Assembly: GCA_030632225.1 (NCBI GenBank)
Contig: DAOVVF010000015.1
Span: 1-8,493 of the forward strand
Length of the DNA stretch: 8,493 bases
Origin: Candidatus Parcubacteria bacterium
Lineage (GTDB): Bacteria; Patescibacteriota; Patescibacteriia; UBA1558; GWA2-36-10
Direction: 5' to 3'
The notes under the pieces were generated by a model. That model did no database searches. It had not been told where the DNA came from and saw only the letters and a list, made by a program, of their open reading frames with translations. Positions 1-5,588 of this stretch are shown here, one piece after another. The stretch's first letter is position 1, and each line of letters opens with the position of its first letter. The position numbers and the translations under genes are program-made.

Positions 1-1
1 A

Positions 2-205
2 ATAGGAGTTATATCTTCTTTAGGTATATCTGGAGAGAATACTAAGTGGAGTGGTATGGCATTTGATATCAATGATAATCTAATCTCAGCAGTTATTACT
101 CAATATACGGATAATACTTTAGCAGTAGAACTAAACAAATGGCAACTTACCGCAACTTATGATGGAAGTAATAGATTAACAGCTTATCAATTGAAGGAAT
201 ACTAA
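2..205 (+). CDS. C-terminal end of an unrecognised phage protein (5' end outside window)
   Basis: An open frame enters from the left edge and ends at TAA 203-205, giving the last 67 residues of a protein. The segment is polar and beta-like, with alternating hydrophobic residues, and ends in YDGSNRLTAYQLKEY. It has no cysteine and no obvious catalytic motif. It ends one base before the next ATG (207), so it belongs to the same transcription unit as the structural genes downstream. By position, ahead of the neck genes, it may be a capsid-associated or decoration protein, but nothing in the visible sequence proves that. I do not recognise the family. Confidence 0.75.
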   Translation: MGVISSLGISGENTKWSGMAFDINDNLISAVITQYTDNTLAVELNKWQLTATYDGSNRLTAYQLKEY

Positions 206-206
206 A

Positions 207-392
207 ATGCCAGGAGCAGAATTAATAGCATCTCATGGAAGAATAGGTAAAGTTTCTTTAAGAACAATAGGTTCTTTCGGTAGATTAATAAAAGGAATTG
301 AAGAAATAATTATAACGGGCAGAACAGAAATTATATCCTTAGTAAGTGCAATTCATCCCATAATGAATTTAACATCAAGAGTTGACGAATGA
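207..392 (+). CDS. small repeat-containing phage protein (61 aa), function unknown
   Basis: This 61-residue protein starts at ATG 207, behind a GAAGGA ribosome binding site near 193-198 that lies in the end of the previous gene. It can be read as about four short hydrophobic strand-and-turn units of 11-14 residues (around KVSLRTIGSFG, IEEIIITGRTE and IISLVSAIHPIM). This looks like a small beta-repeat fold rather than a random ORF. The string LVSAIHP recurs in the next gene, so the two are probably duplicates. The stop overlaps the next start (ATGA at 389-392), which suggests translational coupling. The position just before the neck genes suggests a virion or assembly role, but that is inference; no function is assigned. 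Confidence 0.65.
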   Translation: MPGAELIASHGRIGKVSLRTIGSFGRLIKGIEEIIITGRTEIISLVSAIHPIMNLTSRVDE

Positions 393-559
393 TAGAAGAA
401 ATTAGATTAGTATCTGCTATACATCCAACTTTGGAAGGAATTTCTGATCTAAGTAAAGAGATCACTTTAGTATCTTTTCTTAGTAAAGAAATGTTATTAA
501 TAAGCAAAATCTTTCCAGAATTGGAAGCTGTATCACAGATTGATTTAGAAGAGGTTTAA
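389..559 (+). CDS. small repeat-containing phage protein (56 aa), paralogue of its upstream neighbour
   Basis: This short gene starts at ATG 389, inside the stop of the preceding gene (ATGA), and ends at TAA 557-559 immediately before ATG 560. It encodes 56 residues. Its N-terminal part shares LVSAIHP with the C-terminal part of the 207-392 product. The rest continues a loose strand-turn pattern of about 11 residues: ITLVSFLSKEM, then LLISKIFPELE, then AVSQIDLEEV. The start has no strong ribosome binding site, so coupling to the upstream gene is the likely route of translation. The exact packing with both neighbours, and the shared motif, argue that it is real despite its length. Function unknown. 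Confidence 0.65.
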   Translation: MIEEIRLVSAIHPTLEGISDLSKEITLVSFLSKEMLLISKIFPELEAVSQIDLEEV

Positions 560-847
560 ATGGCAGACAAATTTTATGTTGGAGATACCCCTCTAATTAA
601 ACTTGATTGTGCTGAAGATATTACAAGTGCTTCAGGTATAAAAATATTTTACATAAAGCCCGATCAACTTACGACAGGGTACGTAACTGCCAGTAATCTA
701 GGGAATAGATACGTTACCTTTCAAGTTCCTAATACAAGTTGGCTTGATCAATTTGGGGAATGGACATTTCAATCCTATATGTCTATAGGAGCTTGGACAG
801 GTCACGGGGAAAGCGTTAAACAGCGGATTCATGAGTTAGGAAGATAA
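560..847 (+). CDS. small beta-rich phage structural protein (95 aa), head-tail region
   Basis: This 95-residue protein starts at ATG 560, directly after the previous stop, with GAAGAGG about five bases upstream. The N-terminus (KFYVGDTPLIKLDC, residues 4-17), a central IKIFYIKPD strand (27-35) and FGEWTFQSYM (65-74) form an alternating beta pattern. It resembles small Ig-like phage proteins of about 100 residues that begin 'FYVGD', carry a 'KKPDG'-type strand, and end with a tryptophan-containing strand. Such proteins are often encoded near head-tail joining genes and resemble receptor-binding-protein N-domains. This assignment is from memory of the family pattern, not from a search. Its stop overlaps the next start (TAATG). 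Confidence 0.6.
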   Translation: MADKFYVGDTPLIKLDCAEDITSASGIKIFYIKPDQLTTGYVTASNLGNRYVTFQVPNTSWLDQFGEWTFQSYMSIGAWTGHGESVKQRIHELGR

Positions 848-1287
848 TGGTTATTACATTTCCAGAGAACACTGAAGACACAATAGACGCTATAAGAGAA
901 GCTATAGGAAGAAATATCACTTTCGTTACTGTCTCTTCAATAGCTTGTACAGCTTCTGGTTGTGGGCTTGACCCAACAACAAACACAGGTATTAACTCTT
1001 TCTGTGTAACTTGTTCTGGACTTTACTGGATACCCACATATTCTAACTACTCAGTGAAAGCACATATAACCTGGGGAAACGCTGATGTATTAAATTGGGT
1101 TACTGGTGGACAGTTAATAGATGGAGATTGTAGGGTTCAAGTAAAATATACTCCTGAACTTCTAGCGGAACTAGAGAGTACAGAGTATGTAACAATAGAC
1201 GATAAAGATTTTGAAATAAAATCTAAAATCTATAGAGGAGTACCAGAACTAAACAGAGTACTAATAGACTTAATAGAAAGGGAGTAA
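847..1287 (+). CDS. neck / head-tail connector-type protein with four-cysteine zinc-ribbon-like motif
   Basis: This 146-residue protein starts at ATG 847, which overlaps the previous stop by one base, behind AGGAAG (838-843). Residues 34-56 hold C34-X4-C39-X13-C53-X2-C56, with a conserved-looking GLDP after the second cysteine and SGLYWIP after the fourth. This matches the zinc-knuckle insertion seen in some phage head-closure or neck proteins (CxxCGLDP...CxxCxGxGY-type). The rest is a beta-barrel-like pattern: VKAHITWG (70-77), then CRVQVKY (95-101), then TIDDKDFEIKSKIYRG with a short C-terminal helix. The fold and gene order fit a stopper or connector at the portal-tail junction. Metal binding is inferred from the cysteine spacing only. 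Confidence 0.6.
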   Translation: MVITFPENTEDTIDAIREAIGRNITFVTVSSIACTASGCGLDPTTNTGINSFCVTCSGLYWIPTYSNYSVKAHITWGNADVLNWVTGGQLIDGDCRVQVKYTPELLAELESTEYVTIDDKDFEIKSKIYRGVPELNRVLIDLIERE

Positions 1288-1290
1288 ATC

Positions 1291-1575
1291 ATGGATGAGG
1301 AAACAGGAACGGATGGTCACGTTGTTGCTGGTTTGGATGTTCTAGATATACTAAGATTTATTGCAAAGAAACAAAAAAGATTCTTAGCTATAGCCTTGAA
1401 TGAATTAGAAGAAATTTTTGAGACAGCTGGAATGGAAAGAAATTCTAAAGAATTTCAATTGATTAGAAAACTCATCTTAGACTTAGTAAATGAATATACT
1501 AGATCAATACTAAGAGTAATCTTTGGAGATATTGAGCATCTCAAGTATAAGGAAGAGCCCAATAAATATAAGTAA
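1291..1575 (+). CDS. small helical phage protein (94 aa), function unknown
   Basis: The start at ATG 1291 has a good ribosome binding site (AAAGGGAG, 1277-1284) overlapping the end of the previous gene. The acidic, flexible first 14 residues are followed by almost entirely helical sequence. A block at residues 57-82 (LIRKLILDLVNEYTRSILRV, then IFGDIE) has the regular spacing of a conserved helix pair. The last residues are charged and likely disordered. It sits between the neck protein and the gp10-like protein, so a role in head-tail joining or assembly is plausible. No known domain is recognised. Its stop overlaps the next ATG by one base (TAATG at 1573-1577). Confidence 0.6.
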   Translation: MDEETGTDGHVVAGLDVLDILRFIAKKQKRFLAIALNELEEIFETAGMERNSKEFQLIRKLILDLVNEYTRSILRVIFGDIEHLKYKEEPNKYK

Positions 1576-2801
1576 TGGCTAGAGAAACTAGAAGTACCTA
1601 TACTGAAGGAATCTTTGAGGATATAAACGCTACATCTCTTGAGGAAGTTTTTGAACAACAAGCTAAAAACATAGAAACTTTAAGAGAAGATTTAAAAGTA
1701 CAGTTAGAATCTTTAAAACAAGAAGTTTTAGCTGGTGATTACGGAGATATTAGAGACGCTTTTTCTTTATTGGGCATTGAACGAGCCATGTTTCAAAAAA
1801 TCTTTATGGATAGTGTAATAGCCATAAAAGATAAAGCACATAATTTTTTAATAACCGAGGCTGTAAAATCTACTGTAGCTACTCAAGAATATAATTATGA
1901 TTTATATGTAAATCATTTACTTTCTGCAATGGAAGCCAATCAGGATAAATTGATAGCAATTATTCCAAATGAAGAAGCTAAATCAGTAGAAGTAAAAGTA
2001 AGTTTAAATTCTTTAGGTAAACCTGAAGAATGGGGAAAAGCAATAGAAGCTTATAGAAATCAAAGAAATTTAGGTAAAGTTTCTAAAAGAGATAAAGAAG
2101 TAGGCTCAAAAATTTGGAAAGAAAAGATTTATGGTGTCGGTAGAGAAGGTGGAACAGTTCAAAGATACTATAAAAAAGATCAGACATCTAAAGATGTAAC
2201 AGATAAATATAAAAACTTATATAGAGATACTATTGCTGGAAGGTTAGCAAATATTCCTGGTGGAGCAAGTAAAGCACCTTTTTGGTACTTGATAGAGCAT
2301 GGAAATGCTAATGTGAATTTAGGAATAGATGCTGATGGCGTACCGTATCCAACATTTGGTCCTACAAATTTTGTAAGAAATTCAGAATTAGCTATAGCTA
2401 GTGCTTTTGAACAAATATGGACAGAGCTTGGAAGAGAAACTCTTGAATTTATAAAAGAACTTCTTAAAGGTACTAGAGAAATAACTACACCAGTTCCTCC
2501 TCCAGAAACTCCAGAAGAGAGAAAAGAAAGATTAAGAAGAATAAAAACAGGGCAACAGAAAATACGTGCGGCAAGAAAAGTACAAGCTAAAGTAAGAGGT
2601 AAAGTAAGAAGAGGGGAGGAAATAGCTGAAGGAAAATTAGCAGCTTTTATTAATACACAACATGGTAGATTTGAGGCTTATGTACAAGGAGAATCCATAA
2701 GAGTTTCTTTACGTGATCCAAAAAGTGGACAATTTGTTCAACTACCTTGGAATTTTATTGAAGTAGAATTAGAAAAATATGCTATAGCTTATGGATTATA
2801 A
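1575..2801 (+). CDS. large HK97 gp10-like head-tail / minor tail protein with extra terminal regions
   Basis: This 408-residue protein starts at ATG 1575, overlapping the upstream stop. No ribosome binding site is close, so coupled translation is likely. Residues 20-60 are coiled-coil-like and acidic. Residues 216-283 carry the most recognisable part: YRDTIAGRLANIP, then APFWYLIEHGN (234-244), then FGPTNFVRNSELAIASAF. This recalls the 'Y..yvE.Gt...P.PFlrpA' ending of HK97 gp10-type proteins, which act at the head-tail interface. Gene order (neck proteins before, terminator after) agrees. Usual gp10 proteins are about 110-200 residues, so this one is much larger. After a PVPPPETP linker (306-313) comes a very basic helix (314-347), then a small beta domain (about 353-398). 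The functions of these extra regions are unknown. Confidence 0.55.
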   Translation: MARETRSTYTEGIFEDINATSLEEVFEQQAKNIETLREDLKVQLESLKQEVLAGDYGDIRDAFSLLGIERAMFQKIFMDSVIAIKDKAHNFLITEAVKSTVATQEYNYDLYVNHLLSAMEANQDKLIAIIPNEEAKSVEVKVSLNSLGKPEEWGKAIEAYRNQRNLGKVSKRDKEVGSKIWKEKIYGVGREGGTVQRYYKKDQTSKDVTDKYKNLYRDTIAGRLANIPGGASKAPFWYLIEHGNANVNLGIDADGVPYPTFGPTNFVRNSELAIASAFEQIWTELGRETLEFIKELLKGTREITTPVPPPETPEERKERLRRIKTGQQKIRAARKVQAKVRGKVRRGEEIAEGKLAAFINTQHGRFEAYVQGESIRVSLRDPKSGQFVQLPWNFIEVELEKYAIAYGL

Positions 2802-2807
2802 AACAAT

Positions 2808-3260
2808 ATGTATATAGAAAGGAAACAGGACTTATCAATTTTTTATTGGCTAAAGGATGACATCTTTGCAGATGCACCTTTTATAACAATTGTGGATGGC
2901 TTTCCAACAGAAGGACTTTCAGTTCCTACTGTTTCTGTAGAAGGAAGTGACATTAACATAGGACCTTTTGAGTTAGGCAATCCACATGGAATAAAGTATA
3001 GAATATGGGATATAGATGTATTTGGGGAAAATAAATCCCAGAGAGATGAATTCGGTTACAGAATTCTAAACGAAGTGGAAAGTAAAATACCAGTTTATAA
3101 CTACGATGAAGGTTTTCCTCCAGACGTAACTCCTACCAAAACTGGAGTTTTAATTCCAGAGCGGATTAAGATGGAGATCATTAGAGTTGATCCCAATTTA
3201 GTCAGTGATTTATATTGGCGTGCTACAGTTTCATTTGTAGCAATTTATGAACAAACTTAG
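2808..3260 (+). CDS. tail terminator / tail completion-like protein
   Basis: This 150-residue protein starts at ATG 2808, six bases after the previous stop; no strong ribosome binding site is seen. The pattern is that of a compact alpha/beta tail terminator. It has an early VDGFPTEGLSVPTVSVE segment (29-45), a central strand RIWDIDVFGENKSQRDEFGY (65-84) leading into a helix, an IPVYNYDEGFPP turn (94-105), and a closing strand YWRATVSFVAIYE (136-148). Proteins of this kind form the ring that caps the finished tail tube and binds the head neck. The slot directly before the major tail protein is the usual one for a terminator. The family call is from motif pattern and gene order; no search was run. 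Confidence 0.62.
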   Translation: MYIERKQDLSIFYWLKDDIFADAPFITIVDGFPTEGLSVPTVSVEGSDINIGPFELGNPHGIKYRIWDIDVFGENKSQRDEFGYRILNEVESKIPVYNYDEGFPPDVTPTKTGVLIPERIKMEIIRVDPNLVSDLYWRATVSFVAIYEQT

Positions 3261-3264
3261 GAGG
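3259..3264 (+). promoter_or_regulatory. consensus ribosome binding site of the tail tube gene
   Basis: AGGAGG, the full anti-16S consensus, lies nine bases before ATG 3274 and overlaps the TAG of the preceding gene. It is the strongest ribosome binding site in the window, as expected for the most abundant tail protein. Confidence 0.85.
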
Positions 3265-3273
3265 ATTTAATTA

Positions 3274-4467
3274 ATGGCAAAACGATTAGCAATCCCCTCA
3301 AAGGAACTAGCTCTCCGAGTAGTCGGACCAGTAGATTCCTTCCTTGCCACAAGAATACAGAGATTCAGTATGGATACTGATGTGCCTGTTACCAATGTTG
3401 ATGAACTTGGTAGCCGACAACATGCAGGAACTGTTACTGATCAACCTAATATTACTCTAACGTTCTCAGCCTTTGACGTTAGCATTAAAATATTTTCTGT
3501 TCTTACTGGCACGGATGCAGCTGCTTATCCAGGAGCTGGAGTAGATATTGAAAATCTATCTGAAATTGATGCCATCCTGTACGTAAAGGATGCAAGTGTA
3601 GAAGACTATGTGAAATCTGCACACGCACGAAGACTTCAGATTAGAGACTTCACTTATTCTTACTCAGTAACTGGTGAAAGTACTGAAGATTATACTGGAG
3701 TTGGTTCTGAAAAGAGGTGGTTTAAAAATGATGTTGTCGTAGACAAGATTGAAACAGGTACTACTTCATTTACTTTAACAGAAACACCTATTCAGTTAAG
3801 CAATGGTAATTACTGCTTATCAGTTATTTTGGACGGAGAATACTTAGAAGAAGTAGCCTCTGGTCCAGCAACTGGTGAATACAGTGTAGCTGGTACTACA
3901 GTTACTACAGCTGATTCCAGAGTTGCACAATTCATTGGAGTTTACCATGCTGACCCTGCTGGAACTGCTTGGAGTGATGTCAGTGATGATGCTATTCCCG
4001 CAGCTGTCAGAGGACAAGACGTAAAGATTACTATCTTGGCTAATGATATTCCTAGAGTACAGTCAGTTACCATCAATGGTACTTTGAACTCTACTCCTGT
4101 TAGGGAAATGGGTAACAGAGTTGTGGTTGGTTATCAGTCACAAGTTCCCACTGTTGAAGGAAGTATCACAGTGTTAGACACTGATACTGAATTAATTGAC
4201 TTATTCTTGAATCAAAGTATCTCATCTGGTGCTACCGAGTTTGAGTTGACTTCTGCTTGTGCAGTTAGTGGACTTGCTCTTGAAGTTACCTTGTATGATC
4301 CTTGTGATACTAGTGTTTCTGGAGTAGCTTTGAAAACAGTACAAGTTCCTAACTTGAGAATTACTGGAGACTCTTACACTATCAATGTCAACGAAAATGC
4401 CCAACAGGTATTCAATTGGCAGAGTGAAACTGCTCAGTGTATTGTCTATGAAGGACTACCCGCTTAA
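3274..4467 (+). CDS. major tail tube protein
   Basis: This 397-residue protein begins at ATG 3274, behind a perfect AGGAGG. Such proteins stack as hexamer rings to build the tail tube. The tube signature is visible at residues 113-150: VKSAHARRLQIRDFTYSY, then VTGESTEDYTGVGSEKRWF. This is the 'Y.Y.vdG.stEdYT..G..K.WF' pattern seen in many siphovirus tube proteins. The tube-like strands resume near AVRGQDVKITIL (244-255) and continue to the end (IVYEGLPA). Between them, about residues 155-243 look like an inserted beta domain. The coding sequence is visibly less A-rich than that of its neighbours, with more varied codons, as expected for a highly expressed gene. No sheath gene lies next to it. 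A terminator-like hairpin follows. Confidence 0.82.
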   Translation: MAKRLAIPSKELALRVVGPVDSFLATRIQRFSMDTDVPVTNVDELGSRQHAGTVTDQPNITLTFSAFDVSIKIFSVLTGTDAAAYPGAGVDIENLSEIDAILYVKDASVEDYVKSAHARRLQIRDFTYSYSVTGESTEDYTGVGSEKRWFKNDVVVDKIETGTTSFTLTETPIQLSNGNYCLSVILDGEYLEEVASGPATGEYSVAGTTVTTADSRVAQFIGVYHADPAGTAWSDVSDDAIPAAVRGQDVKITILANDIPRVQSVTINGTLNSTPVREMGNRVVVGYQSQVPTVEGSITVLDTDTELIDLFLNQSISSGATEFELTSACAVSGLALEVTLYDPCDTSVSGVALKTVQVPNLRITGDSYTINVNENAQQVFNWQSETAQCIVYEGLPA

Positions 4468-4505
4468 ACTTAATATAAACTAAGCTATACGGTAAAGGAG
4501 AAACA

Positions 4506-4564
4506 AAAAGGAGCTATGACGTACAATATTTATATTGCTATGGTATAGCTCCTTTTACCTTTTT
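4506..4564 (+). terminator. intrinsic terminator-like hairpin after the tail tube gene
   Basis: A perfect 12-base inverted repeat, AAAAGGAGCTAT (4506-4517) and ATAGCTCCTTTT (4545-4556), is followed by ACC and TTTTT (4560-4564). The 27-base interval contains a second inverted repeat, CAATAT (4524-4529) / ATATTG (4532-4537), so the whole element can fold as one long hairpin with an internal loop. It fills the only real intergenic gap of the window (4468-4578). It ends shortly before the ribosome binding site of the next gene. A partial terminator here would reduce transcription of the chaperone and tape measure genes relative to the tube gene. No promoter is evident in the gap. Confidence 0.7.
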
Positions 4565-4567
4565 ATA

Positions 4568-4575
4568 AGGAGAGG
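4568..4575 (+). promoter_or_regulatory. ribosome binding site of the tail assembly chaperone gene
   Basis: AAGGAGAGG-type sequence (4567-4575) lies a few bases before ATG 4579 and just after the terminator T-run. It supports that start. Confidence 0.75.
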
Positions 4576-4578
4576 ATA

Positions 4579-5310
4579 ATGCAAGAGATAGATAAAAATG
4601 ATGTAGAAATTTCGGTACTATATAAGTGGGGTACTCCCGTACCAATGAAAGATGCTTTCGGGAATACAATTGAAACACTTTATGTTAGACTAATAGGAGA
4701 TGCTGATACTAATAGGGCAAGAGTTTTTGCACTTAGAGAAAGTGCTAATCTTAGAAAAGTGCTAAGAACCCCAGATACTGATGAGAGACTTGCTTATATT
4801 CCTGATTGGAAAAGTATGAGAAATGAATCATTAGTAGAATTGGTTATAAAATTTAAGATTAGAGAGTATGTACAAAAGGTTACTAAGAACTTATTACTGC
4901 CACTTCCAATAGAGCCTGACAGTGATGCACCTTTAGAAGATCATGAGGAATATCAAAAGAAAGTAGATCAATGGCCCAATGTAAGAGAAAATAAAATTAA
5001 GAATGAATTGCAAGAAGTAGTAGATACCGAAAGAAAATATCTAAAAAGTATTTCAAAAGGTGAACTAGCTTTAGAAGCTGAAAATGCAATTATAGAAGAA
5101 TTATGTGAACAAAGAATGTACGATGCTTTTCAAGCTAGGGTATTAACTTTTGCTACTTTCAAAGATGATGAATATAAGATAAAATATTTTAAGTCTGTAG
5201 AAAAATTTGAAGATTTAATTTCTGATTTTAAAGAACAATTATTTACAGCTTACAATTCAATTAATATTAGTACAGAAAACTTAAAAAAATTGCCAGAAGT
5301 AATGCAATAG
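4579..5310 (+). CDS. tail assembly chaperone, short form (gpG-like)
   Basis: This 243-residue acidic, largely helical protein is read from ATG 4579 to TAG 5308-5310. It sits between the tube and tape measure genes, the invariant place of the lambda gpG / gpGT-type chaperones, which bind the tape measure during tail assembly and are absent from the virion. A beta-rich N-terminal part (residues 1-50) is followed by a helical region with a charged, proline-containing middle (110-135). The C-terminal block ELCEQRMYDAFQARVLTFAT (174-193), then FKDDEYKIKYFKSVEKFEDL (194-213), resembles chaperone proteins I know from similar loci. Codons 236-237 (AAA AAA) belong to a -1 slippery site, so a fraction of ribosomes should make the longer form; the short form has only six further residues after it. 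Confidence 0.75.
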   Translation: MQEIDKNDVEISVLYKWGTPVPMKDAFGNTIETLYVRLIGDADTNRARVFALRESANLRKVLRTPDTDERLAYIPDWKSMRNESLVELVIKFKIREYVQKVTKNLLLPLPIEPDSDAPLEDHEEYQKKVDQWPNVRENKIKNELQEVVDTERKYLKSISKGELALEAENAIIEELCEQRMYDAFQARVLTFATFKDDEYKIKYFKSVEKFEDLISDFKEQLFTAYNSINISTENLKKLPEVMQ

Positions 5311-5340
5311 CTAGTCATTGGGAAATAGCTAAAGCATTAC
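5283..5340 (+). promoter_or_regulatory. programmed -1 ribosomal frameshift site with downstream stem-loop
   Basis: The heptamer A_AAA_AAA (5283-5289) is in the correct phase: zero-frame codons are TTA AAA AAA TTG. After a nine-base spacer comes GTAATGC (5299-5305), which pairs with GCATTAC (5334-5340). Inside it, TAGCTA (5308-5313) pairs with TAGCTA (5326-5331), separated from the outer stem by an AA/AA internal loop, with a 12-base apical loop. The zero-frame TAG stop lies in the stem. The -1 frame stays open from here to TAA 5583-5585. Slippery heptamer, spacer and stem-loop are the classic signal for making a gpGT-type fusion. Confidence 0.85.
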
Positions 5341-5585
5341 AAATACCGCTGGATTCATCAATAACTACTTTATTAGATTTACCTTATACCATTTCCTATG
5401 TAATTAGAAAGAGACAACAAGTCTCTAGTCTACAAGAAATGGAAAAGAAAAAGAGACCTCCTGAACTAACTATTTGGGATGGTACTTCAGAAGACATTGA
5501 TGAATGGATTGATAGAGTTTATGGTAGTAAAGAAGCTACCGACCCATATAAGAGTGAATTTTTAATAGATGATGTAGAGGGTTAA
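5289..5585 (+). CDS. -1 frameshift extension of the tail assembly chaperone (T domain of gpGT-like fusion)
   Basis: After -1 slippage the next codon starts at 5289 (ATT), and the frame runs 98 codons to TAA 5583-5585. Together with residues 1-237 of the upstream protein this gives a fusion of about 335 residues. The extension reads as a real protein: helix HWEIAKALQIPLDSSI, then LLDLPYTISYVIRKRQQ, a basic MEKKKRPPEL stretch, and IWDGTSEDIDEWIDRVYG. The first in-frame ATG is about 50 codons in and lacks a ribosome binding site, so independent translation is unlikely. In lambda-type systems this domain recruits the tube protein to the tape measure complex. TMP follows three bases later, using GAGGG near the end of this frame as its ribosome binding site. 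Confidence 0.8.
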   Translation: MARSNAIASHWEIAKALQIPLDSSITTLLDLPYTISYVIRKRQQVSSLQEMEKKKRPPELTIWDGTSEDIDEWIDRVYGSKEATDPYKSEFLIDDVEG

Positions 5586-5588
5586 CAT

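Noticed and set aside
1455..1661. Minus-strand ORF of 68 codons
   Set aside because: It overlaps two well-packed plus-strand genes across their TAATG junction, has no ribosome binding site of note, and its Ser/Leu/Tyr-rich translation is typical of antisense of AT-rich coding DNA.
4222..4404. Minus-strand ORF of 60 codons inside the tail tube gene
   Set aside because: It is wholly inside a confidently assigned plus-strand gene, with low-complexity antisense-like composition and no neighbouring minus-strand gene.
4524..4537. AT-rich palindrome CAATAT-TT-ATATTG as a protein operator
   Set aside because: It lies exactly in the loop of the larger terminator-like hairpin and is better explained as the upper part of that RNA fold.
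5310..5585. Separate gene between chaperone and tape measure
   Set aside because: The first ATG in the frame is about 50 codons downstream with no ribosome binding site, while a correctly phased A_AAA_AAA site with a stem-loop joins it to the preceding gene by -1 frameshift.
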